From positions 124,001-188,000 of the forward strand of contig NZ_JAWLPU010000002.1 in NCBI RefSeq assembly GCF_036997485.1: DNA of 64,000 nucleotides. Reading direction: 5' to 3'. Source of the stretch: Brachyspira pilosicoli. GTDB taxonomy: Bacteria; Spirochaetota; Brachyspiria; Brachyspirales; Brachyspiraceae. The translations under genes and the position numbers were made by a program. Below the pieces are notes generated by a model that was given only the letters and a program-made list of their open reading frames with translations, did not search any database and was not told the origin of the DNA. This document shows, piece by piece, positions 18,578 to 28,501 of the stretch. Within the stretch, counting starts at the first letter, position 1. Every line of letters starts with the position of its first letter.

Positions 18578-18677
18578 AATATATAAACTCCTTTTTTATT
18601 AATATAGTTTTTCTAATAATTATTTTATATAATTTTTTGCTAAATGCTTTAAACTTTTCAAATAAAAAATATAAAAA

Positions 18678-19625
18678 TCACATTAAATATCCATTACTCT
18701 CTTCAAGCACTTTAGCATATTTTTTAACACCAGTATTAACATTCATAAACTCTTTAGTGTATCCTGCTTTTCTTAAATTATTTAAATCTGCCTGAGTGTA
18801 TTTTTGATATTTGCCTTTAAGAGCATCTGGGAAAGGCGTATATTCAATTTCAGAAGAAGTATACATCTCTTTTAGAGCCTTAGCAATTTCTACAAAACTT
18901 TCAGCTTTTCCTGTCCCACAATTAAATATACCAGAAATATTTTCATTTTCAAAAAAGAAATTATTAACACTTACAACATCATCAATATGTATAAAATCTC
19001 TTAAGAAATTTTCACTTCCTTCAAATATTTTCATTTTCTCACCAGCCTTAATCTGATTAAATAAATGAAAAGCAACTGAAGCCATTCTTCCCTTATGATT
19101 TTCTTGCGGGCCATATACATTAAAATATCTTAATCCCACAACTTGACTATTAATCTTTTTATTTCTAAATAAAATATTTACATATCTATCAAATTGATAC
19201 TTAGAAAAAGCATAAACATTAAGCGGATACTCATTTTTTTCATCTTCAATAAATCCATTTTCTCCATTTCCGTAAACAGAAGCACTTGAAGCATAAAAGA
19301 ATCTTACTCTATTTTCTAAACAAGCATGCAAAATATTTCTGCTATACTCATAATTATTTTTCATCATATATTTTCCATCAGTTTCCATTGTATCAGAGCA
19401 AGCACCTTCATGAAATATAGCTTCCACGTTATTATTTTCAATAAAAGAATAAACATCAAATTCTTCTTTATCTATATAATCTCCAAAATTAAGTCTATTT
19501 AAATTTTTATGTTTTGAAGCATTTTTTAAATTATCCACTATTAATATATCACTTATGCCTAAATTATTTAATCCTCTAACTATATTAGAACCAATAAAAC
19601 CAGCACCACCAGTTACTATAATCAT
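18678..19625 (-). CDS. hldD: ADP-L-glycero-D-manno-heptose 6-epimerase
   Basis: 315 residues of the short-chain dehydrogenase/NDP-sugar epimerase fold. The Rossmann motif [20 protein letters not shown], the HldD-typical [20 protein letters not shown], the catalytic [24 protein letters not shown] and the C-terminal [19 protein letters not shown] identify it. It produces ADP-heptose for lipooligosaccharide core, implying a heptose-bearing outer leaflet. Other heptose genes are not in the window. It follows murG by 32 bases on the same strand, so it may belong to the ftsW-murG transcript. Confidence 0.93.
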   Translation of the reverse strand: MIIVTGGAGFIGSNIVRGLNNLGISDILIVDNLKNASKHKNLNRLNFGDYIDKEEFDVYSFIENNNVEAIFHEGACSDTMETDGKYMMKNNYEYSRNILHACLENRVRFFYASSASVYGNGENGFIEDEKNEYPLNVYAFSKYQFDRYVNILFRNKKINSQVVGLRYFNVYGPQENHKGRMASVAFHLFNQIKAGEKMKIFEGSENFLRDFIHIDDVVSVNNFFFENENISGIFNCGTGKAESFVEIAKALKEMYTSSEIEYTPFPDALKGKYQKYTQADLNNLRKAGYTKEFMNVNTGVKKYAKVLEESNGYLM

Positions 19626-19657
19626 ATATATAAATCTCCTTTTAATAATTTTTTTAT

Positions 19658-20740
19658 TTACTTTCTTTTAGTATTTTCCATGATACTAATAATATCATTA
19701 ACAATAGCAGTAACTGCTCTGGAAGTATAATTCTTCCTAATATTTTCTCTCATAACATTAAGTCTATCTTGATTATTTAGGTTTTTTATAATAATATCTC
19801 CCAACTGCTTAGAATCAAGATCAGCTTCATTCATTAAATAAGCCATATCTTTGTTAACCAATTCCAAAGCATTATAATATTGATGATTATCAGTAGCATA
19901 AGGGAAAGGAACCAAAAGTGAAGGTACATTAACTGCCAATATCTCACTAATAGAACTACTTCCAGCCCTGGATACTACAAAATCAGCAGCATGCAGTAAA
20001 GTAGCCATATCTCTATAATAACTATGAACTGTTACATTTGTAATTTTTTTATCATTAACTTTTGCTATGATTTCAGAACCCCATTTAGGACCAGCAAGCC
20101 ATACTATATGCAAATTATTTACATTTTCTTTCACATTTTTTATGCAATCTAAAAATATATTATTTAATTTTAATGCTCCCTGAGAGCCTCCCATTACAAC
20201 AAGCAATTTATCGTTATCTTTTAGCTTCATAATGATTCTAGAAGATTTTCTATTTACAATAAAAAAATCATCTCTCACAGGGTTTCCCATTACCTTGCCT
20301 TTTGGCATATATTGCAAAGTTTTAGAAAATGTAAGATAAGAAGCTATTGCATCTTTATAAAATATCTTATTAACTTTACCAGGTATAGAGTTTTGCTCAC
20401 ATAAAAATATAGGTATATGCTTTAATTTAGCCATATATAGCATTGGCATAGAAACAAATCCTCCCATTCCTATAATACACTGAGGTTTATGTTTATTAAT
20501 GATGTTATTTGACTTTATCATTGAAGGTATAAACTTAAGTAAGAAAGCTATATTTTTTAATATATTTCCCGGAGAGTTTATCTCTAAATAATTATAGTCA
20601 TAATGCGGAGGTATTAAGTTATAATCTCTTTCCGCTACCACAAGCCTCGGATTATGCCCTGTTTTTTTAAAATAGTCGTATATAGAAATGGCAGGCGTTA
20701 TATGACCAGCTGTGCCACCACCACATAAAATTATATTCAT
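19658..20740 (-). CDS. murG: UDP-GlcNAc:undecaprenyl-PP-MurNAc-pentapeptide transferase MurG
   Basis: 360 residues, GT28 family; makes lipid II from lipid I on the cytoplasmic face. N-terminal glycine-rich loop [70 protein letters not shown] and the donor site [23 protein letters not shown] are all present. The start overlaps the end of ftsW by four bases (ATGA type), so the two are translationally coupled, an arrangement typical of division-cell-wall clusters, here reduced. Confidence 0.95.
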   Translation of the reverse strand: MNIILCGGGTAGHITPAISIYDYFKKTGHNPRLVVAERDYNLIPPHYDYNYLEINSPGNILKNIAFLLKFIPSMIKSNNIINKHKPQCIIGMGGFVSMPMLYMAKLKHIPIFLCEQNSIPGKVNKIFYKDAIASYLTFSKTLQYMPKGKVMGNPVRDDFFIVNRKSSRIIMKLKDNDKLLVVMGGSQGALKLNNIFLDCIKNVKENVNNLHIVWLAGPKWGSEIIAKVNDKKITNVTVHSYYRDMATLLHAADFVVSRAGSSSISEILAVNVPSLLVPFPYATDNHQYYNALELVNKDMAYLMNEADLDSKQLGDIIIKNLNNQDRLNVMRENIRKNYTSRAVTAIVNDIISIMENTKRK

Positions 20741-21831
20741 TCTTCTCTCCTTTGAGTTATTTTTAATAAAATAGCAAACATAATCATATTAATAACTAGA
20801 GCATTTCTGCCATAGCTTATAAATGGCAAAGGCATGCCGGTTGTAGGAAGCATTAAAGTTGCTACCATCATATTTAAATATGCTTGTCCGCTAATAAATA
20901 TATTTATACCAAAAGATATATTTTTTAGAAATATATCTTTTATACTAGACGAAATTATAAATCCTCTAATAGTAAAAGAAAAAAAGAGTAACAATAAAAT
21001 AATATTTCCTATAAATCCATGTCTCTGAGCAATAGATGCAAAAATAAAATCAGTTAATGCAGCAGGTAGATGGGTACTAGCTTCTCTAATCTCTTCGTCA
21101 GGTATTCCAGAAATTCCGCCATAATTAAATGCTAATTTAGCCCTATTAATTTGATACATTTCTTCCTGTGATTGAGTATGAGGTGTTAAATAAGAAATTA
21201 CTCTCGCTTTCATGTATGGCGTATTTAATATAAATAATATAAAGATAAAGCCGAGCAAAATACCTGCAGAAATTAAATATCTTAATGGTATACCGCCATA
21301 AAAAAACATAGAAAAACCGACTAAAGCAAATAATAATGCTGTACCAGAATCAGGTTCAAGCATTATAAGCAAACATATAATCACTAATACAATTAATGGA
21401 GGAAGTAAACCATTATGAACATGTTTAAGTTTATCTCCTTTATTAGTTAATACACTAGATAAATATAGAACTAATGTTATCTTAGCTATTTCTGAAGGCT
21501 GAATTGTAAAAATCCCAAAAATAGATAACCATCTTTTAGCATAACTTCCCTCTACAGATATACCAAATATTAAAACTGCTATAAGCAATAATAAAGTACC
21601 TATTAATATTGCCGGCATAAATCTATCTATTAGATTAAAAAAATCTGGAACTACTAATATTATAAAATTAACTGCTAACATTATTAGCAACAATTTAAGA
21701 TGATTATAAAAATAAGGTTCATTGGGTTCATGAATAGTTTGTGCTCCATATATTGCAACTAACCCAGCAGCAAGTAATGCTATATATATGATAAGCAAAT
21801 ATTTATCAGGTAATAATTTCCTTTTTAACAT
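20737..21831 (-). CDS. ftsW: FtsW/RodA/SpoVE-type lipid II polymerase
   Basis: A polytopic SEDS protein with about ten membrane segments. Signature stretches: KRWLSIFGIFTIQPSEIAK, LLIMLEPDSGTALLF, RAKLAFNYGGISGIPDEEIR, LTDFIFASIAQRHGFIGN and the C-terminal LPTTGMPLPFISYGRNALV. SEDS proteins polymerise glycan strands with a cognate PBP. Coupling with murG favours FtsW (division) over RodA. ATG 21831 is preferred; a GTG at 21843 is in frame but has no ribosome site and nearly abuts the upstream stop. Length 364 residues. Confidence 0.92.
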   Translation of the reverse strand: MLKRKLLPDKYLLIIYIALLAAGLVAIYGAQTIHEPNEPYFYNHLKLLLIMLAVNFIILVVPDFFNLIDRFMPAILIGTLLLLIAVLIFGISVEGSYAKRWLSIFGIFTIQPSEIAKITLVLYLSSVLTNKGDKLKHVHNGLLPPLIVLVIICLLIMLEPDSGTALLFALVGFSMFFYGGIPLRYLISAGILLGFIFILFILNTPYMKARVISYLTPHTQSQEEMYQINRAKLAFNYGGISGIPDEEIREASTHLPAALTDFIFASIAQRHGFIGNIILLLLFFSFTIRGFIISSSIKDIFLKNISFGINIFISGQAYLNMMVATLMLPTTGMPLPFISYGRNALVINMIMFAILLKITQRREE

Positions 21832-21844
21832 AAAAAACCACACT

Positions 21845-22714
21845 CTATAAAATTTTATAAACTAAAGAAGCCTTTGCTTCTACAAAAGTACTGCTATTGT
21901 AATATGGTAATTTTACATGCAAACCAGAAGATGCTAATATATCAAGTGATAGCCTGTTTTGCAAAAATTTAAAGCTAATAAAACCAACTATAGCTAATTT
22001 ATGCGTTAGTATATTTGAATTGGCAAGATAAGTTAAAGCATAAGAAGCACCTATATAAAATGGAGATATATTAGCAAGTATAAAAAAATCATTCATGATT
22101 TCAAATTCACTTTTTTTGTGAAGTATAGCAGTTCTTGAATCATAATAATAATTTTTATCTCCAGCAAAAACATAATTAAAGCTAGTACTGTTAATAAAAA
22201 CAACATATGGAAGCTTATATAAAAAATATGGTGTTATACCAGCAATTATACCTATAGCATCTGTTTTTGACATTCCAAATAAAGATGCATAAGAATAATC
22301 TATATTATTATTGTCGAATCCAGCATAACCGAAATTCATAATATTATATATATAATTAAAATAAGCATTAACTCTTATACCAAAAAAAGATAATGGTCTA
22401 ATATCTGCAAATAACCCAATCATATCTGATGATAATGAAAAGTTATTTTCTATACCCAAATCAAGTTTTGTATTTTGGTATATTTTATTTGTTCTATCAT
22501 AATTATAAATAGAAGTTCTGTAATATAATTTAGTTTCTGCATTAAATTTTATGAAATTATAACCACCTGCAAAACTCTGTTCAAAATAAAGCTGATGTTT
22601 ATTATTTGTGTTTATGACAACATCATCCATGCCTATATTGAAAAGCGTATTTATATCTGCATATATAATACTAATATATAATAAAAAAATTATTGGGACA
22701 AATTTTAATTTCAT
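21845..22714 (-). CDS. putative outer-membrane beta-barrel protein
   Basis: 289 residues with a signal peptide (MKLKFVPIIFLLYISIIYA). The mature part is a succession of short amphipathic stretches rich in Tyr, Phe and Asn (YNFIKFNAETKLYYRTSIYN, FGIRVNAYFNYIYNIMNFGY, LAIVGFISFKFLQNRLSLDI) with no long hydrophobic helix, the pattern of a transmembrane beta-barrel, ending in VYKIL. I do not recognise a family. It is immediately upstream of ftsW (13 bases from stop to ATG) and thus likely heads the ftsW-murG-hldD transcript; whether that is functional or chance is open. Confidence 0.65.
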   Translation of the reverse strand: MKLKFVPIIFLLYISIIYADINTLFNIGMDDVVINTNNKHQLYFEQSFAGGYNFIKFNAETKLYYRTSIYNYDRTNKIYQNTKLDLGIENNFSLSSDMIGLFADIRPLSFFGIRVNAYFNYIYNIMNFGYAGFDNNNIDYSYASLFGMSKTDAIGIIAGITPYFLYKLPYVVFINSTSFNYVFAGDKNYYYDSRTAILHKKSEFEIMNDFFILANISPFYIGASYALTYLANSNILTHKLAIVGFISFKFLQNRLSLDILASSGLHVKLPYYNSSTFVEAKASLVYKIL

Positions 22715-22854
22715 TTTAGCTTAATCATATAATATAAATTTATAAACATAATATATAATAACTTTATAAATTAAAAAAATCAATAGAATCAAAATTATTT
22801 TAAAAGTTATTTTTAATAGAATTAGTTAAAAAGAAGCAACTACTACTAATAATA

Positions 22855-22888
22855 AAATAGGCATTGAGTAATTTCCCAATGCCTATTT
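22855..22888 (-). terminator. intrinsic terminator after glgC
   Basis: AAATAGGCATTG and CAATGCCTATTT form a perfect 12-bp stem with a 10-base loop, followed on the minus strand by a T-rich run. It lies six bases beyond the glgC stop. Confidence 0.85.
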
Positions 22889-22894
22889 AAAGAA

Positions 22895-24181
22895 TTATAT
22901 TACTGTGCCACTCTTAACAATAGTGTTTTTAGGTATGATTACTATACCATCTCTAATACAATAAAACTCACTGTCTTGATGTTGAATTTTCTTTTTATTA
23001 GTAATAACAACCTCATTTCCTATTCTAACATTTTTATCTATAATAACATTTTTAAGCGTACATTTTTTTCCTATGCCAACTTTAGGTAAATGCTTAACAT
23101 TTAGTCTCTCTATGTCATCACTAGTTTCGTAGAAGTCGCTACCCATCATAATAACTTTTTCTAAAGTAGAACCGCTTTGTATAACAGAGCGAAGTCCTAT
23201 TACTGATTCTTTAATAGTAGCATTTTCTATTCGGCATCCATCTGCAATAATACTTGAAGTAATAGTAGCTTTTTCAACTTTTGAAGGAGACAAATAACGA
23301 ACATGTGTATATATTGGAGCATCTTCATCATAAAAATCGAAAGGAGGGTTTTTACTTCCAAAAGATATATTGGCATCAAAATAAGCCTTAATCGTACCGA
23401 CATCTTCCCAATAACCTTGGAAAGCATAACTAAATACTTTATATTTTTTTATAGCTTCAGGAATAATATCTTTACCAAAATCTATCATTGTAACATCACT
23501 AAGAAGTTCTTTTAACACATTTCTTCTGAAAACATATATACCCATAGAAGCCAAATATTCTTTTTTAGGGTCTTCTATTTCAAACATCTTTTTTTGTTCA
23601 TCACTCAATTTTAAAGAATCTAAAACATCATCTTCTTTAGGTTTTTCTTGGAAATTAGTAATCTGCCCTCTCTTATTAACAAGCATTACACCAAATCCTT
23701 TAGCATCTTCACGCACTACAGGTACGGTTCCAACTACTATATCTGCTCCAGTTTCAAGCATATGTCTTACCATTACATTATAATCCATACGATAAACCTG
23801 GTCTCCAGAAAGTATTAAAACATTATTAACATAATCATTATCAAAATGGGCAAGATTTTTTCTTACAGCATCAGCAGTGCCTTGATACCAATCTATATTA
23901 GTATCAGTTTGTTCTGCTGCCAATATACTAACATGACCGCCGGAGAAGTTATCAAATCTATAAGCATTGTAAATGTGATTATTTAGAGAAGCACTATTGA
24001 ACTGAGTAATAACATATATATTTCTAAGACCGCTGTTTATACAGTTAGAAACTGGTATGTCAATCATTCTGTAATGTCCGCCTAATGATACTGCCGGCTT
24101 AGAACGGTCTTTAACAAGAGGATAGAGTCTTGTTCCTCTTCCTCCTCCTAAAATTAAAGCTACTGTATTGTATGATCTCAT
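22895..24181 (-). CDS. glgC: glucose-1-phosphate adenylyltransferase
   Basis: 428 residues; makes ADP-glucose for glycogen. Motifs: LILGGGRGTRLYPLVKDRSK, PAVSLGGHYRMIDIPVSNC, LSGDQVYRMDY, the GTADAVRKN segment, FQGYWEDVGTIKAYFDAN and a C-terminal left-handed beta-helix with many I/V-rich turns (SSIIADGCRIENATIKES). It stands alone between a terminator and its own promoter; glgA and glgB are not in the window. GGAG precedes the ATG. The many conserved blocks make the call secure. Confidence 0.95.
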   Translation of the reverse strand: MRSYNTVALILGGGRGTRLYPLVKDRSKPAVSLGGHYRMIDIPVSNCINSGLRNIYVITQFNSASLNNHIYNAYRFDNFSGGHVSILAAEQTDTNIDWYQGTADAVRKNLAHFDNDYVNNVLILSGDQVYRMDYNVMVRHMLETGADIVVGTVPVVREDAKGFGVMLVNKRGQITNFQEKPKEDDVLDSLKLSDEQKKMFEIEDPKKEYLASMGIYVFRRNVLKELLSDVTMIDFGKDIIPEAIKKYKVFSYAFQGYWEDVGTIKAYFDANISFGSKNPPFDFYDEDAPIYTHVRYLSPSKVEKATITSSIIADGCRIENATIKESVIGLRSVIQSGSTLEKVIMMGSDFYETSDDIERLNVKHLPKVGIGKKCTLKNVIIDKNVRIGNEVVITNKKKIQHQDSEFYCIRDGIVIIPKNTIVKSGTVI

Positions 24182-24222
24182 AAAAAAACTCCAAATATTT
24201 TTACACTTAATTTATATAAATA

Positions 24223-24251
24223 AGTATAGTAAAAAAAAATGAAGTTTTCAA
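24223..24251 (-). promoter_or_regulatory. sigma-70-type promoter for glgC
   Basis: On the minus strand: TTGAAA, 17-base spacer, TATACT, about 40 bases before the ATG. Confidence 0.65.
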
Positions 24252-24266
24252 GAAATTAACATATTA

Positions 24267-24656
24267 TTATGCTGTGGTGCTATAACATAAAATATTTTTT
24301 AAACTAGCAGATCCATCATTGAAAGTAACTGTAATTTGTAAAGCAGTATTTGAAAGAAATTGCAAATAACCACCCATTACTCCTGTTTGAAAATTATAAT
24401 TCGGATCTTCACCTCTCATTTCATTACCTGTAACAATGTTTTCTTTACCATCTGTTACAATTACCCCTTTATCATTTGAATAATATAATTTAAATCCACC
24501 ATCATTTGTAAGTTCAACTGTAATATAAGAATCACTAGAAACAGCTTTAGTACTAACAAACTTTCCAGTACGTTTTTGATCTATAGGAGTAGTGGCTGCC
24601 TTACAAGATAAAATAACAAACATTATTGATAATATCATTAAAAATATTTTTTTCAT
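24267..24656 (-). CDS. small lipoprotein, paralogue 1
   Basis: 129 residues. MKKIFLMILSIMFVILSC ends at a lipobox cysteine. The mature domain is short and beta-rich: RTGKFVS, SYITVELTNDGGFKLYY, LQFLSNTALQITVTF and SLKNILC near the C-terminus. The order of these blocks (R-x-G-x-F-x-S, then x-V-x-x-x-x-G-G, then VT...L-x-N-x-x-C) is shared with the next gene upstream, so the two are probably tandem duplicates that have diverged. Function is unknown; a membrane-anchored, periplasm- or surface-facing calycin-like barrel is one possibility. Confidence 0.75.
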   Translation of the reverse strand: MKKIFLMILSIMFVILSCKAATTPIDQKRTGKFVSTKAVSSDSYITVELTNDGGFKLYYSNDKGVIVTDGKENIVTGNEMRGEDPNYNFQTGVMGGYLQFLSNTALQITVTFNDGSASLKNILCYSTTA

Positions 24657-24715
24657 AATAATAATTACTCTCCATGCATTTTCTATATTATCGGAATCAT
24701 ATAGTTAGAATTTTA

Positions 24716-25111
24716 TTAGTTATTTGTTCTATCACAAATTACATTCTCAAGATTAAAAATACCTTGACCTTTCATTGTAACTTCTACTTGGCTGTCAGAA
24801 CGAAAAACTAATTTACAACTATAATCACTATTATATAAATTATAAACATTACCATCGCCTATAAAATTAATATATTCAATACGCTCGTATCCTGGAACCC
24901 CAGACATATCTGTGTCTCCCTCACCTCCAAAATATATAATAGCTCCTCCGCTTTTTACATTTACGTATAAATATTTATCATATCCAGTTCCAAAAATTGG
25001 TTCCCTGCTTCTGAATGTTCCCATATACCTATCAGAAATACCAACATAAGCTATATCATAACATGATATGATACAAATAATGATAATAAAAAATAATATT
25101 ATTCTCTTCAT
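24716..25111 (-). CDS. small lipoprotein, paralogue 2
   Basis: 131 residues. Signal sequence MKRIILFFIIIICIISC with a lipobox cysteine, then a beta-rich domain with RYMGTFRS, YLYVNVKSGGAIIYFGG, KLVFRSDSQVEVTM and NLENVIC. Those blocks align in order with the neighbouring lipoprotein at 24267, including the penultimate cysteine. The 59-base gap and same strand point to a shared transcript. I do not recognise the family. Confidence 0.75.
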   Translation of the reverse strand: MKRIILFFIIIICIISCYDIAYVGISDRYMGTFRSREPIFGTGYDKYLYVNVKSGGAIIYFGGEGDTDMSGVPGYERIEYINFIGDGNVYNLYNSDYSCKLVFRSDSQVEVTMKGQGIFNLENVICDRTNN

Positions 25112-25216
25112 CTCTATACTTAATAATCCAATAAATAATATAATATATATTTCGTCAAATAATTTTTATTAATAATATAATAAAAAATATGTATTAAATC
25201 AAGATTAATAAAATAA

Positions 25217-25244
25217 TTGACTTTTTTTATAATTATTATACTAT
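25217..25244 (+). promoter_or_regulatory. sigma-70-type promoter for the rhodanese lipoprotein
   Basis: TTGACT, 16-base spacer, TACTAT, about 35 bases before the ATG at 25280. Confidence 0.5.
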
Positions 25245-25279
25245 CATCTATAATATAACATATTTTGGGAAAATAGTAT

Positions 25280-25663
25280 ATGAAAAAAATTATAATAATT
25301 TTATCTATTTCTTTTTTATTTTTAGCATGTTCAAATAAAGGATATAAAAATCTTAATATAGAAAAAGCAATTAAATTAGTAAATAGCTCAACAAATCTTA
25401 TTATTTTAGATGTTAGAACAAGAGAAGAATATTTAGCGGGGAACATTCCAAACTCCATTAACATTGATGTATTAAGCCAAGACTTCAAATCAAAAATAGA
25501 TATGTTAGATAAAAACAAAGAATATTTAGTATATTGCAGAAGCGGAAATAGGTCTGCCATTGCATCCAGCATAATGTCTACAAATGGATTTATTAATATT
25601 TATAATTTGCAAAATATAGCATATCAAGACTTTGCTAATGCAATGCTAACAAATAATAAATAA
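25280..25663 (+). CDS. rhodanese-domain lipoprotein
   Basis: 127 residues. MKKIIIILSISFLFLAC gives a lipobox cysteine at 17. One rhodanese domain follows: IILDVRTREEYLAGNIPNSI and the active loop VYCRSGNRSA with the catalytic cysteine intact, so sulfur transfer is possible. A six-residue C-x-x-x-x-R loop is the normal single-domain form. Location would be the periplasmic face of a membrane. It lies 51 bases upstream of polA but polA has its own promoter. The native sulfur donor is unknown. Confidence 0.88.
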   Translation: MKKIIIILSISFLFLACSNKGYKNLNIEKAIKLVNSSTNLIILDVRTREEYLAGNIPNSINIDVLSQDFKSKIDMLDKNKEYLVYCRSGNRSAIASSIMSTNGFINIYNLQNIAYQDFANAMLTNNK

Positions 25664-25679
25664 TAAAAAAATAATATTT

Positions 25680-25708
25680 TTGCATAATTTTTCTTTTTGC
25701 TATATAAT
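25680..25708 (+). promoter_or_regulatory. promoter for polA, predicting a leaderless mRNA
   Basis: TTGCAT (25680-25685), 17-base spacer, TATAAT (25703-25708), six A bases, then the polA ATG at 25715. Normal promoter geometry puts the first transcribed base at or next to the A of ATG. No Shine-Dalgarno is present. Confidence 0.65.
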
Positions 25709-25714
25709 AAAAAA

Positions 25715-28498
25715 ATGAAAAAAACATTTCTTATTATTGATGCTTTTGGTATACTTTACAGATATCATTTTATTTTTTTGAAACGACCTCTAATAAACTC
25801 TAAAGGTCAAAATGTATCTTCAATTAATGGCTTTTTAAGAACATACTTTTCTTTAATTAATACCTACCCTGCTGATTACACCGCAATAGCATTAGACAGT
25901 TCAAGACAAACTTTTAGAAGTGAAATATACAAAGCCTATAAAGAAAATAGAGAAAGCATGCCCGATGATTTAAGAAGTCAAATACCTATACTATACAATC
26001 TTATAGATGCACTTGGAATTACAAGGATAGTTCTTGATAATTATGAGGCTGATGATATTGTAGGATGCATTGCTCAAAACAATAAAAAAGAAAATATTAA
26101 AACAATAATATATTCTCCAGATAAAGATATTCTTCAGCTTGTTGATGACAATACAAAAGTAATAGCAAGTAATAAGGATAATGAATTAATAGAATATGAT
26201 ATAAATATGGTTAAAGAAAAAAGAGGAGTATACCCTAATCAAATTATAGATTTACTTTCATTAATGGGAGATGCTTCTGATAATATACCGGGTGTTAAAG
26301 GAATTGGAGAGAAAACAGCTTTAAAACTTCTTGAAGAATATGATACATTAGATAACATCTATAAAAATATTGATTCTATAAAAGGAAAGATACAAGAAAA
26401 ACTTATTGCAGATAAAGATAATGCCTATATGAGTTATGAGCTTGCTACAATTAAAAGAGAGATAGAAGAATTAAATATAGATTATAAAGAAATTGCAAAA
26501 AATAAAATTAATATAAATGAAGTTAATAGAATATTAGATGATTTAGAATTAAAACAAATAAGAGATAAGATTAATTATTATATATACGGAAACAGTAAGA
26601 AAAAAGAAGAAAAGGTGCAAATATCTCAACTATCTCAACAGGCCAAACAAGAAACTGATGCAGAAGATAACACAGAAAAGACTACAATAGTATCTAACGC
26701 TAAAGACAACAATGCTAAATACTATTTAATAGAAAATGAAACAGAATTACAAAATCTTTTAAACGATATAAATGCTAAAAAACTCGTATGTATAGACTTT
26801 GAAACTACAGGATTAGACACTTTAACAGATGAAATAATAGGAATATCATTTGCTATAAAATCAAAAGAAGCTTTTTATTTGGACTTAAGCGGAAGAACAA
26901 ATATAGATAAAGAAGCTTGCAAAAAATTAGTATTTGACACTTTAGCAAAAGAAGACATAAAAATAATAGGTCATAATTTAAAATATGAATACAAGATGAT
27001 GCGTGCCATTGATAAGAAAATGGGAAACATGTATTTTGACACTATGGTAGCTGCCTACTTGATTAACCCAAGCAGAGGCAGATACAACATGGACGACCTT
27101 GCTTTAAGTTATTTATCATACAACACCATAAAATACAGCGATATTACAGATAATGCTAAAAAGACTTTACTTGATGTTGAATTAAAAGAAGTTGTTGAAT
27201 ATGCTTGTGAGGATGCTGATATTACATTTAGATTTTATGAATATTTTGCTCCGCTTTTAAATACATATAATCTTGAGGATTTATTTTTTAATGTGGAGAT
27301 GCCTCTTATCAGTGTGCTTGCGGATATGGAGTTTGATGGGGTTTATATAAGCACAGAAAAAATGAAATCTCTATCAGAAGAATATGCTTCGCTTTTAGAA
27401 AAGACAAAAGAGAAAATATACCAACAAGCAGGAGAAGAGTTTAACTTACAATCTCCAAAACAGCTTGAATATATTTTATTTGAAAAGTTAAAAATTAACT
27501 CTACTAAAAAGACAAAAACAGGTGCTTATTCAACAGATGAAGAAGTACTTAGAGAACTTGCACAAAGAGAAAAAATTGCTGAGTATATGCTTACATACAG
27601 AAAATACTCAAAATTAAAAAACACATATCTTGATGTATTTCCTACATTGGTACATAAGAAAACTAATAGAATACATGCTTCTTTTAATCAAACTGTAACT
27701 GCAACAGGACGTTTGTCTTCATCAGACCCTAATTTGCAAAATATACCTGCAAGAGGTGATGAAGGTAAAGATATTAGAAACACCTTTATAGCAGAAAAAG
27801 GAAATGTATTAATAGCAGCCGACTACTCTCAGATAGAATTAAGACTATTAGCACATTTCAGTAATGACCCTGTGTTAGTTGAAGCCTTCAAAAACAATGA
27901 TGATATACATAGAAAAACTGCAATGAAAATATATTCTGTAAGCAAAGAACATGTAACTCCTTCAATGAGAAATACTGCAAAAATAATTAACTTCTCTATC
28001 ATCTACGGTAAAACAGCATTTGGGCTTTCAAAAGAATTAAACATATCAAGAAAAGAAGCTGATGATTTTATTAAAGGATATTTTTCAACATATTCTCAAG
28101 TAAAACCATTTTGCGAAAAAGTTATAGAAGATGTAAAAGCCAAAGGTTATGTACGTACTATGCTTGGAAGGATTAGAGATTTATCTAAAACTATAAACTC
28201 ATCAAATGCGGTTGTAAGAAATGAAGCTGAAAGAATGGCATTAAACACTCTCATTCAAGGAAGTGCTGCGGATATGATAAAAGTTGCTATGATTGCTATA
28301 CATAAAGAGTTTAAAAATCATTTTAAAACTGCTAAAATTGTTATGCAGGTGCATGATGAATTGGTTGTTGAAGTTTCTGAAAAAGAGTCTGATAAGGCTA
28401 TGACTATAATGAAAGAGATAATGGAGCATTCTGTTAAAACTAATGTTCCTATTACAGTTGATATACATAAGGGATTAAGTTGGGGAGACATTCATTAA
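25715..28498 (+). CDS. polA: DNA polymerase I
   Basis: 927 residues from ATG 25715; an in-frame TTG at 25697 lies inside the promoter. Three domains: 5'-3' exonuclease (about 1-290; DNYEADDIVGCIA, DLLSLMGDASDNIPGVKGIG), 3'-5' proofreading exonuclease (about 345-520; IDFETTGLD, IIGHNLKYEY and EYACEDADITF keep the DEDD residues, unlike many Gram-positive enzymes), and the polymerase (about 540-927; AADYSQIELRLLAHFS, RNTAKIINFSIIYGKTAFG, MQVHDELVVEV). It fills gaps after Okazaki-primer removal and excision repair. The HAD gene begins three bases after its stop. Confidence 0.97.
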   Translation: MKKTFLIIDAFGILYRYHFIFLKRPLINSKGQNVSSINGFLRTYFSLINTYPADYTAIALDSSRQTFRSEIYKAYKENRESMPDDLRSQIPILYNLIDALGITRIVLDNYEADDIVGCIAQNNKKENIKTIIYSPDKDILQLVDDNTKVIASNKDNELIEYDINMVKEKRGVYPNQIIDLLSLMGDASDNIPGVKGIGEKTALKLLEEYDTLDNIYKNIDSIKGKIQEKLIADKDNAYMSYELATIKREIEELNIDYKEIAKNKININEVNRILDDLELKQIRDKINYYIYGNSKKKEEKVQISQLSQQAKQETDAEDNTEKTTIVSNAKDNNAKYYLIENETELQNLLNDINAKKLVCIDFETTGLDTLTDEIIGISFAIKSKEAFYLDLSGRTNIDKEACKKLVFDTLAKEDIKIIGHNLKYEYKMMRAIDKKMGNMYFDTMVAAYLINPSRGRYNMDDLALSYLSYNTIKYSDITDNAKKTLLDVELKEVVEYACEDADITFRFYEYFAPLLNTYNLEDLFFNVEMPLISVLADMEFDGVYISTEKMKSLSEEYASLLEKTKEKIYQQAGEEFNLQSPKQLEYILFEKLKINSTKKTKTGAYSTDEEVLRELAQREKIAEYMLTYRKYSKLKNTYLDVFPTLVHKKTNRIHASFNQTVTATGRLSSSDPNLQNIPARGDEGKDIRNTFIAEKGNVLIAADYSQIELRLLAHFSNDPVLVEAFKNNDDIHRKTAMKIYSVSKEHVTPSMRNTAKIINFSIIYGKTAFGLSKELNISRKEADDFIKGYFSTYSQVKPFCEKVIEDVKAKGYVRTMLGRIRDLSKTINSSNAVVRNEAERMALNTLIQGSAADMIKVAMIAIHKEFKNHFKTAKIVMQVHDELVVEVSEKESDKAMTIMKEIMEHSVKTNVPITVDIHKGLSWGDIH

Positions 28499-28501
28499 CT
28501 T

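Noticed and set aside
25120-25572. 150-residue minus-strand ORF over the rhodanese gene
   Set aside because: It is antisense to a complete rhodanese lipoprotein with an intact active site and has no family features of its own.
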